This document shows, in pieces, positions 38,582-47,820 of a stretch of 64,000 bases of DNA (positions are counted from its first letter, which is position 1; the number at the start of each line of letters is the position of its first letter). The stretch is from NCBI RefSeq assembly GCF_003096655.1, contig NZ_QEKQ01000008.1, positions 124,001 through 188,000 on the forward strand, read 5' to 3'. Position numbers and translations under genes: made by a program. Source of the DNA: Tamilnaduibacter salinus (GTDB lineage Bacteria; Pseudomonadota; Gammaproteobacteria; Pseudomonadales; Oleiphilaceae). The notes beneath the pieces are model-generated. The model was not told the DNA's origin. It made no database searches and was given only the letters and a program-made list of their open reading frames with translations.

Positions 38582-39627
38582 CGGAAATTCCTCGCAAAGA
38601 ACATCTCAATTCGTAAGGTCAGGGAGCTGTGACTGTCGAAGCTGTCTTCCCGGCGGAAATTGATCGCCGGGATGACCTCGCTGTAAAGCCAGTCGTCATA
38701 GAGCCGGTAACGCCAGTTGAGGTCCGTGAAGTACTCGGTTGTGCGCCAGCCCGGCTGACTCTCGCCCAGAATGCCAATACGCGGATTGAACGTGGAACGG
38801 TTGTTGGCGCGATGGAACCCACTGACAATCTGGGAGAACTCGAACTCCCGGTTGCGGTGCACCCAGCGCAGCTCCGACGCCGCTCGAAAGTCCCATTCGC
38901 CAATGGTTCGGTCGAAGGCTACCCAGGTGCTTTCGCCCCAGCCGTCCTGATTGAAGTAGTACAGCCGCTGGTCGATGTGCGTGAGCCAGTGCTGGCCGAG
39001 CTTGAAGTAGCCGGTTGAACGCACCCGTGCGAAGGTGTTGAGCGGCAGACCACCGCGAATGCCAACGTCCGTCGAGAGATTCACAGTGTCGCTGAGGCGG
39101 CCCAGGTAGCGCAGAGCACCCGTAATGTCGCCCTCGGTGCGGGTTTCGCTGGTCAGTTGCCGATCCCGCTGACGCTCGGACAGCGGCAGATTCTCCTCGC
39201 TGTCGCTCTCGATCACCAGCCGGAGCTTCTCTTCCACCGTTGGAAGATCCAGCCGGAAGCGGGCTTCCGGTTCCATCTTTGCCAGCTCACCCGTCTCCGA
39301 TTGAGTCGCGAAGCCCACACGCAGATAGCTTTCATTATCGGGCACAGCCCGTCGACTTCCGGACAGTGTCTGATCCGCCCACAGGCCCAATGAATGCACC
39401 TGCCTGGAACGCACCGATTGCTGGCGGATCACCCATTCCGACGGGCTGAGCCAGAACGTCTCCTTGTCCGGGTAATAGCGCTCGTCCGGCTCATAGGTGA
39501 AAAAAGACGGACCGAGGCCGTCGGGATTCAGAGGGGCGAGGTTGATGGCGTTATCCGGAGACTGCGCCGCAACAGGCGCACTGAGGAGCAGGCCGGTCAG
39601 CAACAGAACAGGATGCCGGTCTACCAT
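38578..39627 (-). CDS. Hypothetical outer-membrane protein
   Basis: 349 aa with signal peptide (PVLLLTGLLLSAPVAA) and alternating beta-strand pattern, tyrosine and arginine rich, ending in FFARNFR. Not recognised. ATG 39627 is chosen since it gives a clean signal sequence; codons further upstream run into an A repeat. Sits directly before trmO (ATGA overlap). Confidence 0.7.
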   Translation of the reverse strand: MVDRHPVLLLTGLLLSAPVAAQSPDNAINLAPLNPDGLGPSFFTYEPDERYYPDKETFWLSPSEWVIRQQSVRSRQVHSLGLWADQTLSGSRRAVPDNESYLRVGFATQSETGELAKMEPEARFRLDLPTVEEKLRLVIESDSEENLPLSERQRDRQLTSETRTEGDITGALRYLGRLSDTVNLSTDVGIRGGLPLNTFARVRSTGYFKLGQHWLTHIDQRLYYFNQDGWGESTWVAFDRTIGEWDFRAASELRWVHRNREFEFSQIVSGFHRANNRSTFNPRIGILGESQPGWRTTEYFTDLNWRYRLYDDWLYSEVIPAINFRREDSFDSHSSLTLRIEMFFARNFR

Positions 39628-39666
39628 TTGGCGATTTGAGCGGAGATGCCAGGAGGTGTTTGGTTT

Positions 39667-39853
39667 GCCACAGAAAAACACAGAAAGCACGGAAACCATT
39701 AATGAATCTGACATTGAAGACGGATGCAGTGGTCGCGCGGTTTCGAGTCCTTCGTTTCTTCGGACGGGTGCCTTCTCATCGATCTAGATGTTCCATTCTG
39801 AGTATTCTTCTCGCCCGAAGGGCGTTTCCGTGTTTTCAGTGTTTTTCTGTGGC
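39667..39853 (+). repeat. Family A repeat element, full copy
   Basis: GCCACAGAAAAACACAGAAA to TTTTCAGTGTTTTTCTGTGGC, with GCCCGAAGGGC inside the right arm. The last C is also the final base of the coaE stop codon (TAG read on the minus strand). Confidence 0.9.
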
Positions 39854-40470
39854 TACCCTATCTCTGTCAGTTGCCGGTGAATTGCCTTCACCGTCTCACG
39901 CACCGAGCCTTCGTCCCGATCATTGTCAATCCGAATGTCCGCCTTCGCCAATCGGTCGTTCCGTGGCATCTGGGCGTCGATGATCTTTCGCACCTGCTCC
40001 GGCGTGTTGTCGTCACGGGCGGTGGTTCGCTGGATCTGAACAGACTCGGGCACGTCCACCACAATGACCTGCTCGACCAGATGATGCTGATCGGTCTCCA
40101 GCAGCAGCGGCGACACCAGCAGGGTATACCCCGGGGCATAATCCGAGGGGGCCGGGGTATCCGGATGAATCCAGAGCTGACGTGTCAGTTCTTCCTCGAT
40201 AATGGGGTGGAGAAGCTTTTCCAGCCACTCCCGTTCTGAAGGCGTTTCGAATATGACCGACCGAAGCGCTGCCCGGTCCAGAGCGCCGTCGGCCTGGAGA
40301 ATGTCCTTCCCGAAATGATCCGCAATGGCCGCCAGAGCGGGCGTCCCCGGTTCCACCACCTCGCGCGCCACATCATCGGCATCCACCGCATGAACGCCCA
40401 GCTCCTGAAAAAAACGCGCGACCGTCGATTTACCACTGCCAATACCGCCTGTGAGGCCGATGGTTTTCAT
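39853..40470 (-). CDS. coaE: Dephospho-CoA kinase
   Basis: 205 aa. Walker A GGIGSGKS (8-15), DADDVAREVVEPG and later VIVVDVPESVQIQRTTARD. Last step of CoA synthesis. ATG at 40470 gives MKTIGLTGGIG; upstream codons lie in an A repeat. The stop TAG shares a base with the A element at 39667-39853. Genome order pilB-pilC-pilD-coaE is conserved in gammaproteobacteria. Confidence 0.94.
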   Translation of the reverse strand: MKTIGLTGGIGSGKSTVARFFQELGVHAVDADDVAREVVEPGTPALAAIADHFGKDILQADGALDRAALRSVIFETPSEREWLEKLLHPIIEEELTRQLWIHPDTPAPSDYAPGYTLLVSPLLLETDQHHLVEQVIVVDVPESVQIQRTTARDDNTPEQVRKIIDAQMPRNDRLAKADIRIDNDRDEGSVRETVKAIHRQLTEIG

Positions 40471-40497
40471 AGGTGTTTCATGCCTTAGTGAGTATTT

Positions 40498-40642
40498 GCC
40501 ACGGAATCCACGAAAGGACACGGAAAAAGTAGCAAGTTAGAAGTAGCAAGAAAGGCTTTAGCCTCTTACGGTTGTCGCTATCCTATTGCCACTATTTTCC
40601 GCCCGCAGGGCGCTTTCCGTGCCCTTCTGTGTTTTCCGTGGC
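40498..40642 (+). repeat. Family A repeat element, full copy
   Basis: Between pilD and coaE. Arms GCCACGGAATCCACGAAAGG and TTCTGTGTTTTCCGTGGC; CGCCCGCAGGGCG inside the right arm. The interior carries GTAGCAAGTTAGAAGTAGCA, like the heptanucleotide tandem repeat at 49789. Confidence 0.9.
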
Positions 40643-40661
40643 GAAACAATCGTTCTCTTTA

Positions 40662-41540
40662 TCACCGCACCCCAAGATACCCATACCAGGCCGACAGTAT
40701 CTCTGGTCCGAACCAGAGACAGAGTAACCCGGCTGCCGCCAGATATGGTCCAAACGGAATGGGCACTTCGCGCCCGTGGCTGCGGAAGACAATCAGGGTG
40801 ATGCCGACGACGGCGCCGACCAGTGACGACAACAGAATAATGGCCGGCAGAAGCTCCCAGCCCAGCCAGGCGCCCAGGGCGGCGAGCAGCTTGAAATCGC
40901 CGTGCCCCATGCCTTCCTTGCCTGTGACGATCTTGAAGAGCCAGTAGACGGACCACAGGGACAGATAACCGGCGACGGCACCCCAGAGGGCGGTCCCGAG
41001 GTCGGTGAATACGCCGAAATAGTTCAGTATCAGCCCCAGCCAGAGCAGGGGGAGAGTCATGTTGTCAGGCAGTAACTGCGTATCGTAGTCAATCACCGTC
41101 AGGGCGATCAGCCCCCAGACAAGCACCAGGGCCCAGAACGCCGGAGCGCCATAGCCGAACCAGTAGAAGGTAAACAGCGAGAAGAGGGCGGTGATCAGCT
41201 CAATGATCGGGTACCGCACCGAGATACCGGTACCGCACGACGCGCACTTGCCCCGTAGGAACAGGTAGCTCACCACCGGAATATTTTCGATGGCCCGGAT
41301 CTGGTGCTCGCACTTCGGACAGGTCGACCGGGGGCGGGAAAGGGTGACCGTCGACTCATCCGAACGCTGGCTCTCGGGCACCTCCAGCAACATCTCACAC
41401 TGGCCCCGCCACTCCTGCTCCATCATCCGGGGCAGGCGCAGAATGACGACATTCAGAAAGCTGCCAATGCAGAGCGAGAAAATGAAAAAGAGGGGATAGA
41501 AAAGCCAGGGGTTCGTCAGGATGGGATCGAATAGGGACAT
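40662..41540 (-). CDS. pilD: Type IV prepilin peptidase / N-methyltransferase PilD
   Basis: 292 aa. The cytoplasmic zinc/methyltransferase loop with four cysteines CPKCEHQI...CASC, and the aspartyl-protease aspartates in VIDYDTQLLPD and GMGHGDFKLLAALG. Cleaves the leaders of pilins and pseudopilins. Upstream pilC is separated by a 158-bp A element, so processing or termination there may uncouple the genes. Confidence 0.94.
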   Translation of the reverse strand: MSLFDPILTNPWLFYPLFFIFSLCIGSFLNVVILRLPRMMEQEWRGQCEMLLEVPESQRSDESTVTLSRPRSTCPKCEHQIRAIENIPVVSYLFLRGKCASCGTGISVRYPIIELITALFSLFTFYWFGYGAPAFWALVLVWGLIALTVIDYDTQLLPDNMTLPLLWLGLILNYFGVFTDLGTALWGAVAGYLSLWSVYWLFKIVTGKEGMGHGDFKLLAALGAWLGWELLPAIILLSSLVGAVVGITLIVFRSHGREVPIPFGPYLAAAGLLCLWFGPEILSAWYGYLGVR

Positions 41541-41567
41541 TGGGGCATCTTAGTGATTTTGGTTTTA

Positions 41568-41725
41568 GCCACGGAAAGACACGGAAAGCACTGACGGAAA
41601 GAGGCAAGAAACCAATAAAAAGTGGCGAGAGGCATGTTCACCACCAATAACAGAGCAGAATTCTCTTGCCTCTGTCCTGCGCGCCCAGAGGGCGCTTTCC
41701 GTGTCAGTCCGTGTTTTTCTGTGGC
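41568..41725 (+). repeat. Family A repeat element, full copy
   Basis: TAGCCACGGAAAGACACGGAAAGCAC start and TTTCTGTGGC end, GCCCAGAGGGC inside the right arm. Sits between pilC and pilD. Its interior includes AGAGGCAAGAAA and a complementary TCTTGCCTCT. Confidence 0.9.
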
Positions 41726-41758
41726 GACATATCAGTAATTGGAAGCAATCAGTTGGCG

Positions 41759-42982
41759 TTAACCAACCACCTGACCCATCTGGAAGATCGGAAGGTACAT
41801 TGCGATGATTAGCCCACCCACAAGCACCCCCAGTACCGACATGATGATCGGCTCCATCAGGGAGGTCAGGTTATCGACCATGTCATCGACAACGGCTTCA
41901 TAGTGCTCGGCCACCTTGGCCAGCATTTCATCCAGATTACCGGATTCCTCACCGATCGCCGTGAGCTGAACGGCCATCACCGGAAATACTTCGGCCAAGC
42001 GCATAGCCGCCTGGAGTTGGGTGCCGCTGGACACGTCATCTTTGATTTGCAGAACGGCATCCCGATACACGGCATTGCCAGTGGCACCGGAAACAGAGTC
42101 CAGAGCATCCACCAGAGGAACGCCGGCCGCAAAGGTGGTGGAAAGAACGCGGCCAAACTTGGCAACCGCGGACTTGTCCAGAATCTCACCCACAATCGGG
42201 AACTTGAGAAGCATCTTGTCTACGGAGTCAGAGAATTTCGGGGAGCGTTTCAGCGCTTCCCTGAAAATGAAAATCGTGGCGACGATTCCGAGAAGAACGA
42301 TAAACCAGTAAGCCTGCATCCACTCCGATAAATTCACCACCATTTGCGTGAAAACGGGCAGGTCCGCACCAAAGCCCTGAAACAGGCTCTCGAACTGCGG
42401 CACAACCTTCACCAGAAGGATCGCCGTAACGATGATCGCGACCACGATAACGGCAATCGGATAGGTCATGGCTTTCTTGACCTTCTTCTTGAGTCCCTCT
42501 GTCTTCTCCAGATAGGTGGCAATCCGATCCAGCATCTGTTCAAGGGCGCCCGCACGCTCACCGGAATCCACCAGGTTGCAATAGAGGTCATTAAAGTGAT
42601 TCGGGTGTTTCCGCAGCGCACCGGCGAAACTGGTGCCGGAGGCCACGTCGTTCCGGACGCTGGAGAGCAGTTCCTGCAGCCCCTTATGGTCAAGGCCGTC
42701 CGCCACAATATCGAAGCTTTGCACCAGTGGAACACCCGCTTTCATCATCGTCGCCAGCTGCCGTGTGAGCATCGCGATGTCGAACGGCGTCACTTTCTTA
42801 CTGCCACCACCAAACAACGGCTTCGGCTTTTTCTTGACCTTATCGGGCATGATGCCCTGCTTGCGTAGCTGGGCCTTTACAAGAGCCGCGTTGGCGCCCA
42901 TCGTCTCGCCCTTGGACTTGTTGCCCTTACGATCCTTGCCTTCCCAGACAAAGGTCGTGAGCTTGTCCGCGTTCTCTGCCAT
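41759..42982 (-). CDS. pilC: Type IV pilus inner-membrane platform protein PilC
   Basis: 407 aa with two GspF domains (about 75-195 and 275-395) and three membrane helices (IAVIVVAIIVTAILLV, WFIVLLGIVATIFIF, SVLGVLVGGLIIAMYLPIF). Interacts with PilB. Five bases from pilB. Confidence 0.94.
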   Translation of the reverse strand: MAENADKLTTFVWEGKDRKGNKSKGETMGANAALVKAQLRKQGIMPDKVKKKPKPLFGGGSKKVTPFDIAMLTRQLATMMKAGVPLVQSFDIVADGLDHKGLQELLSSVRNDVASGTSFAGALRKHPNHFNDLYCNLVDSGERAGALEQMLDRIATYLEKTEGLKKKVKKAMTYPIAVIVVAIIVTAILLVKVVPQFESLFQGFGADLPVFTQMVVNLSEWMQAYWFIVLLGIVATIFIFREALKRSPKFSDSVDKMLLKFPIVGEILDKSAVAKFGRVLSTTFAAGVPLVDALDSVSGATGNAVYRDAVLQIKDDVSSGTQLQAAMRLAEVFPVMAVQLTAIGEESGNLDEMLAKVAEHYEAVVDDMVDNLTSLMEPIIMSVLGVLVGGLIIAMYLPIFQMGQVVG

Positions 42983-42987
42983 GGTGG

Positions 42988-44706
42988 TTAGTCCTTCGTC
43001 ACACGGTTCGCTTCTTCCAGGCTGGTGACGCCCTGCATCACCTTCTCAAGGGCCGATTGCCTCAGGTTGGGGAAGCCTTCCTTGCGGGCCTGCTTTTCGA
43101 TCTGGATGGAGCTTGCCTCCTCCATAATCATGTTTTCCAGCTCTTCGGTGATCTTGACCACTTCGTAAATCCCAACGCGGCCCTTGTAGCCTCCATTGCA
43201 TTTATCACAGCCCTTGGGGCGGTACAACGTGAAGCCTGTTTCAATTTGTTCCTCCGTGAAGCCCTCCGCAATCAGGACGTCACGGGGAACATCCGCCGGC
43301 TCCTTACAGGCCTTGCACAGGCGCCGTCCCAGCCGCTGGGCAATGATCAGGCTCACGGACGTCGCGATGTTGAACGAGGCCACCCCCATGTTCATCATCC
43401 GGGTCAGGGTTTCCGCCGCGCTGTTGGTGTGCAGTGTCGAGAGCACCAGGTGACCGGTCTGGGCCGCCTTGATGGCGATGTTGGCCGTTTCCAGGTCCCG
43501 GATTTCGCCCACCATGATCACGTCCGGGTCCTGGCGCAGGAATGATCGAAGCGCCGCCGCGAAATCCAGGCCGACCTTGTTGTTGACGTTGACCTGGTTA
43601 ATGCCCTCCAGGTTGATCTCCGCCGGATCTTCCGCCGTGGAAATATTGCGCTCGGGCGTGTTCAGGATGTTGAGACCGGTGTACAGAGAGACCGTCTTGC
43701 CGGAACCGGTCGGGCCGGTCACGAGAATCATGCCTTGTGGCTGGCTCAGGGCATTCATGTACAGCTCTTTCTGGTCTTCTTCGTACCCGAGCTGATCGAT
43801 GCCCATCTGGGCGGCCGTCGGGTCCAGAATCCGCAGAACGATCTTCTCGCCCCAGAGTGTGGGTAGGGTGTTGACCCGGAAATCGATCGCCTTCGTTTTG
43901 GACAGCTTCATCTTGATGCGGCCATCCTGCGGCACCCGGCGCTCGGAAATGTCGAGCTGGGCCATGATCTTCACGCGCGCCGAGATCTTCGGGGCGAGTT
44001 TGATGGATGGCTTCGACATTTCCTTGAGAACCCCGTCCGTCCGGTACCGAACGCGATAGGTCTTCTCATAGGGCTCGAAGTGGATGTCTGAGGCGCCACC
44101 GCGAATGGCGTCGAGCAGTAGTTTGTTGACGTACTTGACGATAGGGGCGTCGTCGACATCGGACGGCTTGACGGCATCGGTGTCATCGTCATCCTCGCCG
44201 CCTTCGACATCGATATCCTCCAGATCATCATCGCCCAGATCGCCCATGGACTCTTCCTGGGATTCCAGGTAGCGATCAATCAGGCCATGGAGCTTGCCGT
44301 CATCGGCGAGCACCGCATCGGTGCTGAGGCCGGTGTTGAACTTGATTTCATCGAGCGCCTGAATGTTCGTCGGATCTGAGACCGCCAGGAACAGGCGATT
44401 GCCTCTCTTGTACAGGGGGAGAGCGCTATGCTTCCGGACCAGCTTCTCGTCAACGATCTTTTCCGGCAGCATCTCCGGGACGAACGCGCTCAGGTCAATC
44501 ACCGGCATGCCGAACTCCAGCGCCGCCGCATAGGCCAGGCGACCACTGTCCGCCAACTGGTTCTGGACCAGATAGGTGATCAACGGAATCTTGTTATTGG
44601 ACGCCTGAAGGAACGCATCCTTCGCCGCATCCTCATCCAGCAGACCATCATCCACGAAGCGTCGTGCAAGGCCAGTCAGCCGGATGTTCTTGTTCTCTGG
44701 AGGCAT
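42988..44706 (-). CDS. pilB: Type IV pilus assembly ATPase PilB
   Basis: 572 aa. N1/N2 domain with acidic stretch (DLGDDDLEDIDVEGG), Walker A GPTGSGKT, Asp box and His box (EIRDLETA, TGHLVLSTLHTNSA), and a tetracysteine zinc site CKACKEP...CDKCNGGYKG. Powers pilus extension. The upstream 550-bp gap to pilA contains nested B/A elements and the pilA promoter; pilB's own promoter is not obvious. Confidence 0.95.
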   Translation of the reverse strand: MPPENKNIRLTGLARRFVDDGLLDEDAAKDAFLQASNNKIPLITYLVQNQLADSGRLAYAAALEFGMPVIDLSAFVPEMLPEKIVDEKLVRKHSALPLYKRGNRLFLAVSDPTNIQALDEIKFNTGLSTDAVLADDGKLHGLIDRYLESQEESMGDLGDDDLEDIDVEGGEDDDDTDAVKPSDVDDAPIVKYVNKLLLDAIRGGASDIHFEPYEKTYRVRYRTDGVLKEMSKPSIKLAPKISARVKIMAQLDISERRVPQDGRIKMKLSKTKAIDFRVNTLPTLWGEKIVLRILDPTAAQMGIDQLGYEEDQKELYMNALSQPQGMILVTGPTGSGKTVSLYTGLNILNTPERNISTAEDPAEINLEGINQVNVNNKVGLDFAAALRSFLRQDPDVIMVGEIRDLETANIAIKAAQTGHLVLSTLHTNSAAETLTRMMNMGVASFNIATSVSLIIAQRLGRRLCKACKEPADVPRDVLIAEGFTEEQIETGFTLYRPKGCDKCNGGYKGRVGIYEVVKITEELENMIMEEASSIQIEKQARKEGFPNLRQSALEKVMQGVTSLEEANRVTKD

Positions 44707-44813
44707 AGATAAGGTCGTAATGATCGGGAAAAATAAGTGTGAAAAGTAGTTTAGATGGCCGCGCCGTAGATTGAAAGGCGCAGGCCTTGTACCGAAGCGG
44801 CTGGCCGCCGTTA

Positions 44814-45028
44814 TTCGCCGCGGAATCCGCAGAAGGACGCGGAAAAGAAATGGTGTTTGCCACGGAAAAACACAGAACGCACGGAAAAGTATCGAGAAGC
44901 CCTCCGAGTTTTGTGCGGCTGGATTTTACCGTCCTGCTACTTTCCTTTCGCGCCTAAAGGGCGCTTTCCGTGTGTTTCCGTGGCTGAATCTTCTTTTTTC
45001 CGCGTCCTTCCGCGGATTCCGCGGCGAA
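44814..45028 (+). repeat. Family B element with family A nested concentrically inside
   Basis: Outer B arms: TTCGCCGCGGAATCCGCAGA at 44814 and the inverted TTCCGCGGATTCCGCGGCGAA ending 45028 (read in two pieces). The centre is an intact A element at 44859-44984. A similar nesting recurs at 59787-59982. Confidence 0.88.
44859..44984 (+). repeat. Family A element nested in family B
   Basis: GCCACGGAAAAACACAGAAC left arm, TTTCCGTGTGTTTCCGTGGC right arm, GCGCCTAAAGGGCGC hairpin inside the right arm. Confidence 0.88.
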
Positions 45029-45156
45029 AAGAACTGACAAAAAACGTCACATACCGCCAATAATCGACAGCAACGAGGTGACGATTCAGCGGTAACCTGT
45101 TGTTACAGTTGAGGTAGTAGTCTGAATTGGCGCCATTTTTTAACACAATCTTGCAG

Positions 45157-45173
45157 TTGGCACGGTCGCTGCT
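45157..45173 (+). promoter_or_regulatory. Sigma-54 promoter of pilA
   Basis: TTGGCACGGTCGCTGCT: GG and GC dinucleotides ten bases apart, matching the TGGCACG-N4-TTGCW consensus with one substitution. Lies 90 bases before the pilA ATG, as expected for RpoN/PilR-controlled pilin genes. rpoN is at 6389-7879; no pilRS is in the window. Confidence 0.8.
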
Positions 45174-45262
45174 TGCGTCTAGACAGGCTCAAGCGGTACC
45201 GGTCACGCAAACCGGCAGCCGGGCCGATTCGAGACAACAAACGACGTCAAAGAGGTCTTCTC

Positions 45263-45787
45263 ATGAAGAACATCAAGATGAATCAAGGGCAACAGGGCTT
45301 CACGCTCATCGAACTGATGATCGTGGTCGCCATCATCGGCATCCTGGCCGCGATTGCCATTCCGCAGTACCAGACTTATGTGGCCAGCTCACAGGTCGGT
45401 CGTGTGATGGGTGAAGTCGGTGCGCTCCGGACGGCGACTGAAGACTGTCTCCTAAAAGGCCTGAGCGAGTCTGACTGTAATTTCGGTTGGAGTAACAGTA
45501 ACGTGCTTGCCGGGGCAGAGGATCTCCAGGGGTCTGGTGGATCTGGCACGGCCGGTTTGACGGCGACTTTTGCAGATTCGAGCGTTTCTTTGACGGCAAC
45601 GTTTGGTGGCAATGCGTCAGTGGATATAGATGGAGATAATCTTCAATGGGTTCGCACCACTGGAGGCGAGTGGTTTTGTGAGACGACTGTTGATACAGCA
45701 TACACCCCGGCGGGTTGCAACCAGACAGACAGCCTGACCGATGCTGCTAACGATCTTGACGCGGTCCCTGATTACAGCTCGAATTAG
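45263..45787 (+). CDS. pilA: Type IV major pilin-like protein PilA (first copy)
   Basis: 174 aa. Prepilin site Gly|Phe-Thr-Leu-Ile-Glu after a 12-residue leader (MKNIKMNQGQQG), hydrophobic alpha-1 (LMIVVAIIGILAAIAIP), a cysteine pair late in the protein (WFCETT...AGCNQ) consistent with the D-loop, and a long acidic tail. ATG 45263 has AGAGG upstream. Preceded by a sigma-54 site. Confidence 0.92.
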   Translation: MKNIKMNQGQQGFTLIELMIVVAIIGILAAIAIPQYQTYVASSQVGRVMGEVGALRTATEDCLLKGLSESDCNFGWSNSNVLAGAEDLQGSGGSGTAGLTATFADSSVSLTATFGGNASVDIDGDNLQWVRTTGGEWFCETTVDTAYTPAGCNQTDSLTDAANDLDAVPDYSSN

Positions 45788-45835
45788 TAAATCTTTAGGG
45801 CAGGATTAAGTTTAAGCACTAAGCTTTTACTGGTA

Positions 45836-45869
45836 TGCCCTCTGGCTAAGCTAGGGGGCATTTTCATTT
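45836..45869 (+). terminator. Terminator after the first pilin
   Basis: TGCCCTCT and AGGGGGCA form an eight-pair stem (one G-U-type mismatch) followed by TTTTCATTT. Confidence 0.7.
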
Positions 45870-45896
45870 AATAACTGTTATTGTTTCTCAGCTGAC

Positions 45897-47108
45897 ATGA
45901 AGTTAGTGCCGTTCCGGCGAAAAAAGTTGAAGAGGGTGATTGTTGTTGCGGCGCTTTTGGCCTTTTTTGTATGGCTTTCTCACCTTGTTATTGCCCGCCC
46001 TCTTGCTTTCTCCCGCTTCATCTATCCAATAGAGGCTAGCTTGTCGGAATTGACAGGCAGCTGTTCAACTGGGTCTCCTGCTTGGATGGATAAGGTCGTA
46101 GCTGATGTCCGTCGAAATGGAGGTGGTCTCGCCAATCAGGTTGCTTACGTTTCGCCTAATGGCACCCTTCACCACTGCGAAAATGGATGGCAGAAGGCGC
46201 CGTTTTTTTCAGATAAAGTGAGACCGGAAACACGTTTTCGGTATGCCAGCACCACAAAGCTGTTTACGGCAGATGCAATTCTGGGACTGGTTGATGAAGG
46301 GCGCTTGAGCTTTGAGTCCAGGCTTCTGGAGTTCTTGCCTCCCGTTAGAGAGTTAAAGGATGAGCGTATTGCCGACATCACGATTCAGGATCTTTTGAAT
46401 CACACCTCCGGTTTTAATCGAACTATCGGCATGCCTGACATGCTGCAGCTAAACAAAACCCCATGGTGTCCCGGGAGTCTGAAGCGTATATCGGAAAGAA
46501 CGTTGGAGCACGAACCGGGCACTCAGCCGGCCTATTCCAACCTGGGGTATTGCCTGCTGGGCGTTGTCATTGAGCAAACAACCGGTGTTGGCTACCGCGA
46601 ATACATCAAAGAGCGATATGCTATCGGTGAGCACGGGATTCGGTTCATTGATGGCCCTTACCTTGACGATGAGGTCCGTTACGATTTCAGGCACAGCAAC
46701 TTCCTGTCGGATGATTATTACAGGTATTGGGATTTCGCCGCACTATCGTCTTCTGCGGGGCTGTCGGGAAATGCGGTCGCTCTGGCCCGGCAAGTTCGGG
46801 GGATGCTGGTCAGCAGGCCGCTGAACGTCACCTCTTACGATTACCAGTCCGACAAGTGCTCTCCTACCAATATTAGAGGCTGCTATGGGTACGCCGCGTA
46901 TCAATACCAGCCTGAGGATGGCCCGTTCCCAGTGTACATTCAGGGCGGGCATCTCCCTGGTGCCTCCAGCATGGTCATGATGGATGACCGGGGTGGGGTT
47001 CTGGTGTGGCTGGGAGCCGGCCAGCCGCCGAATGGGTTTGAGTCCAAGAAGATGCTGTATCAGCGGTTCTACAACCGACTTGCTGACTTCTATTCAGACA
47101 AAGAGTGA
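45897..47108 (+). CDS. Serine hydrolase / class C beta-lactamase-related protein
   Basis: 403 aa. One N-terminal membrane anchor (VIVVAALLAFFVWLSHLV) then a penicillin-binding fold: SxxK as STTK in RYASTTKLFTAD, YxN as YSN in AYSNLGYCLLG, and HTSG in DLLNHTSGFNR. Likely a periplasmic D-amino-acid or ester hydrolase. It lies between two pilin genes and is visibly lower in GC than its neighbours, which suggests transfer together with the pilin locus. Six cysteines are unusual for the family. No pilin-modifying role is documented to my knowledge. Confidence 0.82.
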   Translation: MKLVPFRRKKLKRVIVVAALLAFFVWLSHLVIARPLAFSRFIYPIEASLSELTGSCSTGSPAWMDKVVADVRRNGGGLANQVAYVSPNGTLHHCENGWQKAPFFSDKVRPETRFRYASTTKLFTADAILGLVDEGRLSFESRLLEFLPPVRELKDERIADITIQDLLNHTSGFNRTIGMPDMLQLNKTPWCPGSLKRISERTLEHEPGTQPAYSNLGYCLLGVVIEQTTGVGYREYIKERYAIGEHGIRFIDGPYLDDEVRYDFRHSNFLSDDYYRYWDFAALSSSAGLSGNAVALARQVRGMLVSRPLNVTSYDYQSDKCSPTNIRGCYGYAAYQYQPEDGPFPVYIQGGHLPGASSMVMMDDRGGVLVWLGAGQPPNGFESKKMLYQRFYNRLADFYSDKE

Positions 47109-47182
47109 TCCCCGGGCAATAAGTCGTGAAGCTGGCCCGTATGTTGCTGCCATCTACACAAACGCACCAGAGGAGATTGGCA

Positions 47183-47620
47183 ATGGAACGGGGCTTCACG
47201 TTAATCGAGTTGATGATCGTTCTGGCGATCATCGGCATTCTGGCTGCAATCGCCATACCCTCATATCAGGATTATGTGGTGAGCTCTCAGGTTTCACGAG
47301 CGCATGGCGAGCTTGCCAGCTATAAGAGCGCTGTTGAAAAACAGTTGGTCGAGGGGAATACCGCCATCGACAACACAGATCTTGGTTATTCGCCCTCAGG
47401 GCTTACCACCGGCAGTAAATCGGTCGATATTGCCAGCTTCAACACTGACGGATCGGGGCAGCTCGAGGTGACCCTCGGCGGCAATGTCAGCTCGAAAGTG
47501 TCAGGCATTATTATCCGGCTTGAGAGAGACACCAACGGCATGTGGACCTGCCAGGTGGATAACTCGGCGGCGGTTGGCACCTGGGAGGCGCGGTTCATGC
47601 CGGAGGGCTGCACCCTCTAA
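47183..47620 (+). CDS. pilA: Type IV pilin-like protein (second copy)
   Basis: 145 aa. Very short leader MERG followed by FTLIELMIVLAIIGILAAIA; Glu5 present. C-terminal disulphide pair in WTCQVDNS and PEGCTL, the classical D-loop. ATG 47183 with AGGAGAT upstream. Closest to group I PilA pilins, whose gene borders tRNA-Thr in pseudomonads, as it does here (46 bases). Confidence 0.92.
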   Translation: MERGFTLIELMIVLAIIGILAAIAIPSYQDYVVSSQVSRAHGELASYKSAVEKQLVEGNTAIDNTDLGYSPSGLTTGSKSVDIASFNTDGSGQLEVTLGGNVSSKVSGIIIRLERDTNGMWTCQVDNSAAVGTWEARFMPEGCTL

Positions 47621-47666
47621 AACCCCTTGCCGACCCATCGCCAATTGGCTACTATCCTGCCCGGTC

Positions 47667-47742
<76 letters not shown>

Positions 47743-47752
47743 CAGATTCAGT

Positions 47753-47787
47753 AGAAGGGCTGCCTGCGGGTGGCCCTTCTTTGTTTT
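47753..47787 (+). terminator. tRNA-Thr terminator
   Basis: AGAAGGGC...GCCCTTCT stem with T-rich TTGTTTT tail, 10 bases after the tRNA. Confidence 0.85.
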
Positions 47788-47820
47788 GAGTACTGCGCTG
47801 GAAGTTCAGTAAACACGTTG

